Assembly: GCF_013283195.1 (NCBI RefSeq)
Contig: NZ_JABEKT010000003.1
Location: forward strand, 442,994-506,993
Source of the DNA: Ensifer adhaerens
GTDB lineage: Bacteria > Pseudomonadota > Alphaproteobacteria > Rhizobiales > Rhizobiaceae
Direction of reading: 5' to 3'
DNA length: 64,000 bases
Made by a program: the position numbers and the translations under genes. The notes under the pieces are model-generated. The model saw only the letters and a list, made by a program, of their open reading frames with translations, made no database searches and was not told the DNA's origin. Shown in pieces: positions 62,110-64,000 of this stretch. The stretch's first letter is position 1. Each line of letters starts with the position of its first letter.

Positions 62110-62889
62110 TCAGCGAAGAAGCCCCTGGCCTCCATCGACCCAAAGGGGACTGCCGGTGACATGTCGTGACTGGCTTGAACACAGAAACCAGACGGCATCG
62201 GCGATGTCGGAAGGCAACCCCGGCTTCCCCCCGGTGATCGGAACGTCCCCCTCTGGCCATTCGACCGGGATGGCCGTTTCTTCCTCGCCGCGCAAGGTCG
62301 TGTTATCGCCTATCTTTGTGGTGATCGCTCCTGGACAAACGGCATTGATCCGAATGTGATGCCTGCCCAATTCAAGGGCGAGTTGCTGCACCATTGCAAC
62401 TTGGGCGGCTTTGCTTGCAACATAGGCGGTGGCGCCAGGAGTGGTGAACGTACGAGTGCCATTGATCGAGGAAATGACAACTATGGATCCGCTTCCGTTC
62501 GCCTTTAGATACGGTATGGTCAGATGGAGCGTAAGATACGTTCCGCGCAAATTGACCGCGATCGTTTCATCCCATTCATCAGGTTTAATGTCATCAATGG
62601 GCGCCCAGACCCCATTAATGCCGGCATTGGCGACAACGAAATCGAGGTGCCCTTCCTGATCGACTAATAGCTCGATAGCCGATCTCATCTGTTTTTCATC
62701 AGCTATATCTGCTTCAAGCACCATAGCCCGACCACCTTCCGCATTGATGGTGTCGACCGTTCGGCGCAAATCGGTAAGGCCACGTCCTAGCGCGCCGACA
62801 GCCACTTTCTCGCGAGCCAAACGGCGCGCTACGGCTTTGCCGATGCCGGAGCCGGCGCCGGTCACGAGCGCCACGGGTGAACGAGCCAT
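62110..62889 (-). CDS. Short-chain dehydrogenase/reductase (SDR)
   Basis: 259 residues from ATG 62889 (AAGGA six bases upstream). Nucleotide-binding VTGAGSGIGKAVARRLA, Asp in LEADIADEK, NAG motif in FVVANAGINGVW, catalytic Ser in VISSINGT and Tyr-x-x-x-Lys in TAYVASKAAQ. A classical NAD(P)-dependent oxidoreductase; substrate unknown. Divergent from a 24-residue membrane protein, each with an EcfG-type promoter. Confidence 0.9.
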   Translation of the reverse strand: MARSPVALVTGAGSGIGKAVARRLAREKVAVGALGRGLTDLRRTVDTINAEGGRAMVLEADIADEKQMRSAIELLVDQEGHLDFVVANAGINGVWAPIDDIKPDEWDETIAVNLRGTYLTLHLTIPYLKANGSGSIVVISSINGTRTFTTPGATAYVASKAAQVAMVQQLALELGRHHIRINAVCPGAITTKIGDNTTLRGEEETAIPVEWPEGDVPITGGKPGLPSDIADAVWFLCSSQSRHVTGSPLWVDGGQGLLR

Positions 62890-62918
62890 GGGAATTCCTT
62901 GTTGCGTGCGAGGACTAG

Positions 62919-62943
62919 AACAGCCCAACCGATCAAGTGTTCC
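62919..62943 (-). promoter_or_regulatory. EcfG-type promoter for the SDR gene
   Basis: GGAAC-N17-GTT on the minus strand, 30 bp from the start codon. Confidence 0.72.
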
Positions 62944-62973
62944 ACACTGATGGGCAGAAAGAGCTACCACCGG

Positions 62974-62998
62974 GGAACACACCGTCTCGCTCGTTGTT
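62974..62998 (+). promoter_or_regulatory. EcfG-type promoter for the 24-residue membrane protein
   Basis: GGAAC-N17-GTT on the plus strand, 28 bp before the ATG. Confidence 0.72.
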
Positions 62999-63025
62999 AC
63001 GACCTCACAGCAAAGGAGTGTGGAT

Positions 63026-63100
63026 ATGAACCAGATTGTCTATCTCGTCGGACTTGTCGTCATCGTGATCGCCGTTCTCTCGTTCTTCGGGTTGAGTTGA
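63026..63100 (+). CDS. 24-residue single-span membrane protein
   Basis: Only 24 residues: MNQIVYLVGL, then VVIVIAVLSFFG and a two-residue end, so nearly all one membrane helix. AAGGAG lies seven bases before the ATG and an EcfG-type promoter 28 bp upstream. Both support a real gene despite the size. It may be a stress-induced membrane peptide that modulates a larger partner; that is inference. Confidence 0.68.
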   Translation: MNQIVYLVGLVVIVIAVLSFFGLS

Positions 63101-63107
63101 GCAGGCC

Positions 63108-63602
63108 TCATCGTAACGACAGTCCCTGACCGCTGCGCACTGTAGGGGTCCCCCGACTGTGATCGCCAAGTGCAACGATAACATCGGTCACGTCGCGCGC
63201 AGCGCGCAGCCGCGCCAACAGTTCTGGGTCCCGAAAGATTCGGGAATGACGGGCAAGTGCAGGCAGAAAGCCATTCTGGCGCGACGTCGGCCAGATCAAC
63301 ATGATGACGACATCGACGGGTACATTTATGTCGTGGTTGAAGATAACGGGGTCCCGAAGAAGGATCAAAAGCTTGAGTGGTTCCGGCAGTTTGCGAAGAA
63401 AAGCATGCGGAATTGCCACGCCAGCACTATTAGCAGTGGAACCTAGCTTCTCACTTTCCCGCACTGCCTTCAAGATTTCCTCCGACGGTAGTCCGGCAGC
63501 TTTGGCAAGGACCAGTGAACCCGCCTTGAGGACCCTATCAACGTCCGTGGCGAGAAGCCCGGTGATTATCTCCTCCGGGGAAAAGAAAGGGCTCTCCAAC
63601 AT
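63108..63602 (-). CDS. PTS IIA domain protein (PtsN-like)
   Basis: 164 residues from ATG 63602, set by AAGGAGG five bases upstream. The fold starts FFSPEEIITGLLATDVDRVL, and the phospho-acceptor His lies in GVAIPHAFLRKLPEPL; the C-domain has FLPALARHSRIFRDPELLAR. In rhizobia such proteins are regulatory (nitrogen PTS) rather than sugar importers. It stands alone here, between a stress peptide and otsB. Confidence 0.82.
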   Translation of the reverse strand: MLESPFFSPEEIITGLLATDVDRVLKAGSLVLAKAAGLPSEEILKAVRESEKLGSTANSAGVAIPHAFLRKLPEPLKLLILLRDPVIFNHDINVPVDVVIMLIWPTSRQNGFLPALARHSRIFRDPELLARLRAARDVTDVIVALGDHSRGTPTVRSGQGLSLR

Positions 63603-63631
63603 ATCGACCTCCTTGCAATTGCTATCATCCA

Positions 63632-63656
63632 AATTCGCCAGATGCTTCATTGTTCC
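63632..63656 (-). promoter_or_regulatory. Looser EcfG-type promoter for the PTS IIA gene
   Basis: GGAAC-N18-TT on the minus strand with AATT in place of GTT, 30 bp from the start. Confidence 0.4.
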
Positions 63657-63740
63657 TGAGGTGCGATCGCCAAGAGACGAACGCCAAGTTTTCCGTTCAC
63701 CCCACTTGCCGGTAAGCGACACAATCCTATCTGGTAGACG

Positions 63741-64000
63741 ATGACTTCCCCTCGCAACGAAGTGCCGGTGGACCTTCAAACATCCGATCTGGATCCCGTC
63801 CTACTGCATCTACTAGGTCGCCCGGGCCACTGGGCTCTTTTTCTGGATATTGACGGCACCTTGCTCGACATCGCTGAAACGCCGGACGCTATTCGTGTTC
63901 CAGCGGAGTTAGGGGAGCACCTCCACCGACTTTCGCGGCGAATGGACGGCGCGTTGGCAATTGTAACGGGTCGCGCGCTTCTTTACGCGGAAGGTCTGTT
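63741..64000 (+). CDS. otsB: Trehalose-6-phosphate phosphatase OtsB, 5' part
   Basis: Runs off the right edge after about 86 codons. HAD motif I is clear (ALFLDIDGTLLDIAETPDAI followed by VPAEL), and the second motif begins at AIVTGRALLYAE. The phosphatase completes trehalose synthesis from trehalose-6-phosphate, so otsA may follow. Start at ATG 63741; the binding site is weak and no stress promoter was found just upstream. Divergent from the PTS IIA gene. Confidence 0.88.
   Translation, partial: MTSPRNEVPVDLQTSDLDPVLLHLLGRPGHWALFLDIDGTLLDIAETPDAIRVPAELGEHLHRLSRRMDGALAIVTGRALLYAEGL

Overview
The window looks like part of a large repABC plasmid (or chromid) of a Rhizobiales bacterium of the Rhizobium/Sinorhizobium/Agrobacterium type. 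The evidence is an intact repABC replicon with its counter-transcribed RNA, a TraI/TraR quorum-sensing pair around a complete trb mating-pore operon, and many small families typical of rhizobia (DUF982, DUF1236, DUF6894, DUF6766, HWE kinases).

Layout. 1-4.0 kb: two identical 24-bp palindromes that match a third beside repB (parS-like), a proline-rich small protein, a DUF982 protein, the wreck of a DNA methyltransferase, and a Fic protein with a decayed N-terminus. 4.0-7.7 kb: repC, ctRNA, repB, repA on the minus strand. 8.0-18.1 kb: traI-trbBCDEJKLFGHI on the plus strand, closed by convergent traR. No relaxase, traG or traM lies in the window. 19.1-32.3 kb: two OmpR-like regulators with atypical receivers, then a catabolic island with an amidohydrolase, MmgE/PrpD, an ornithine-cyclodeaminase-like enzyme, two XRE regulators, and a seven-gene operon (PotABCD-like ABC transporter, TauD-type dioxygenase, RraA-like protein, nitrilase). 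It reads as uptake and breakdown of an unidentified nitrogenous compound.

32.4-64 kb is a different landscape: short genes, often back to back, mixed with several decayed genes. Nearly every intact transcription unit here is preceded by GGAAC-N17/18-GTT, the promoter type of EcfG (RpoE2) general-stress sigma factors. I located 23 exact matches and 3 looser ones. They precede secreted and membrane small proteins, a phospholipase D/cardiolipin synthase, a YbhN-type flippase, an HWE kinase, a flavodoxin-like reductase, glycogen and trehalose genes (glgA, glgX, treY, treZ), an SDR enzyme, a PTS IIA protein and an EcfG-like sigma factor gene. Partial otsB runs off the right edge.

How it fits together: the left third maintains and transfers the plasmid under population-density control. 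The middle is metabolic cargo. The right half is a general-stress island that turns stored glucan into trehalose (GlgA, GlgX, TreY, TreZ, with OtsB for the other route) and carries its own sigma factor, HWE kinase and single-domain receivers. The most unusual protein is a receiver fused to a C-terminal sigma-region-2-like domain (53132-53740), encoded just after a roughly 62-residue protein. This arrangement recalls the NepR/PhyR switch with the domain order reversed.
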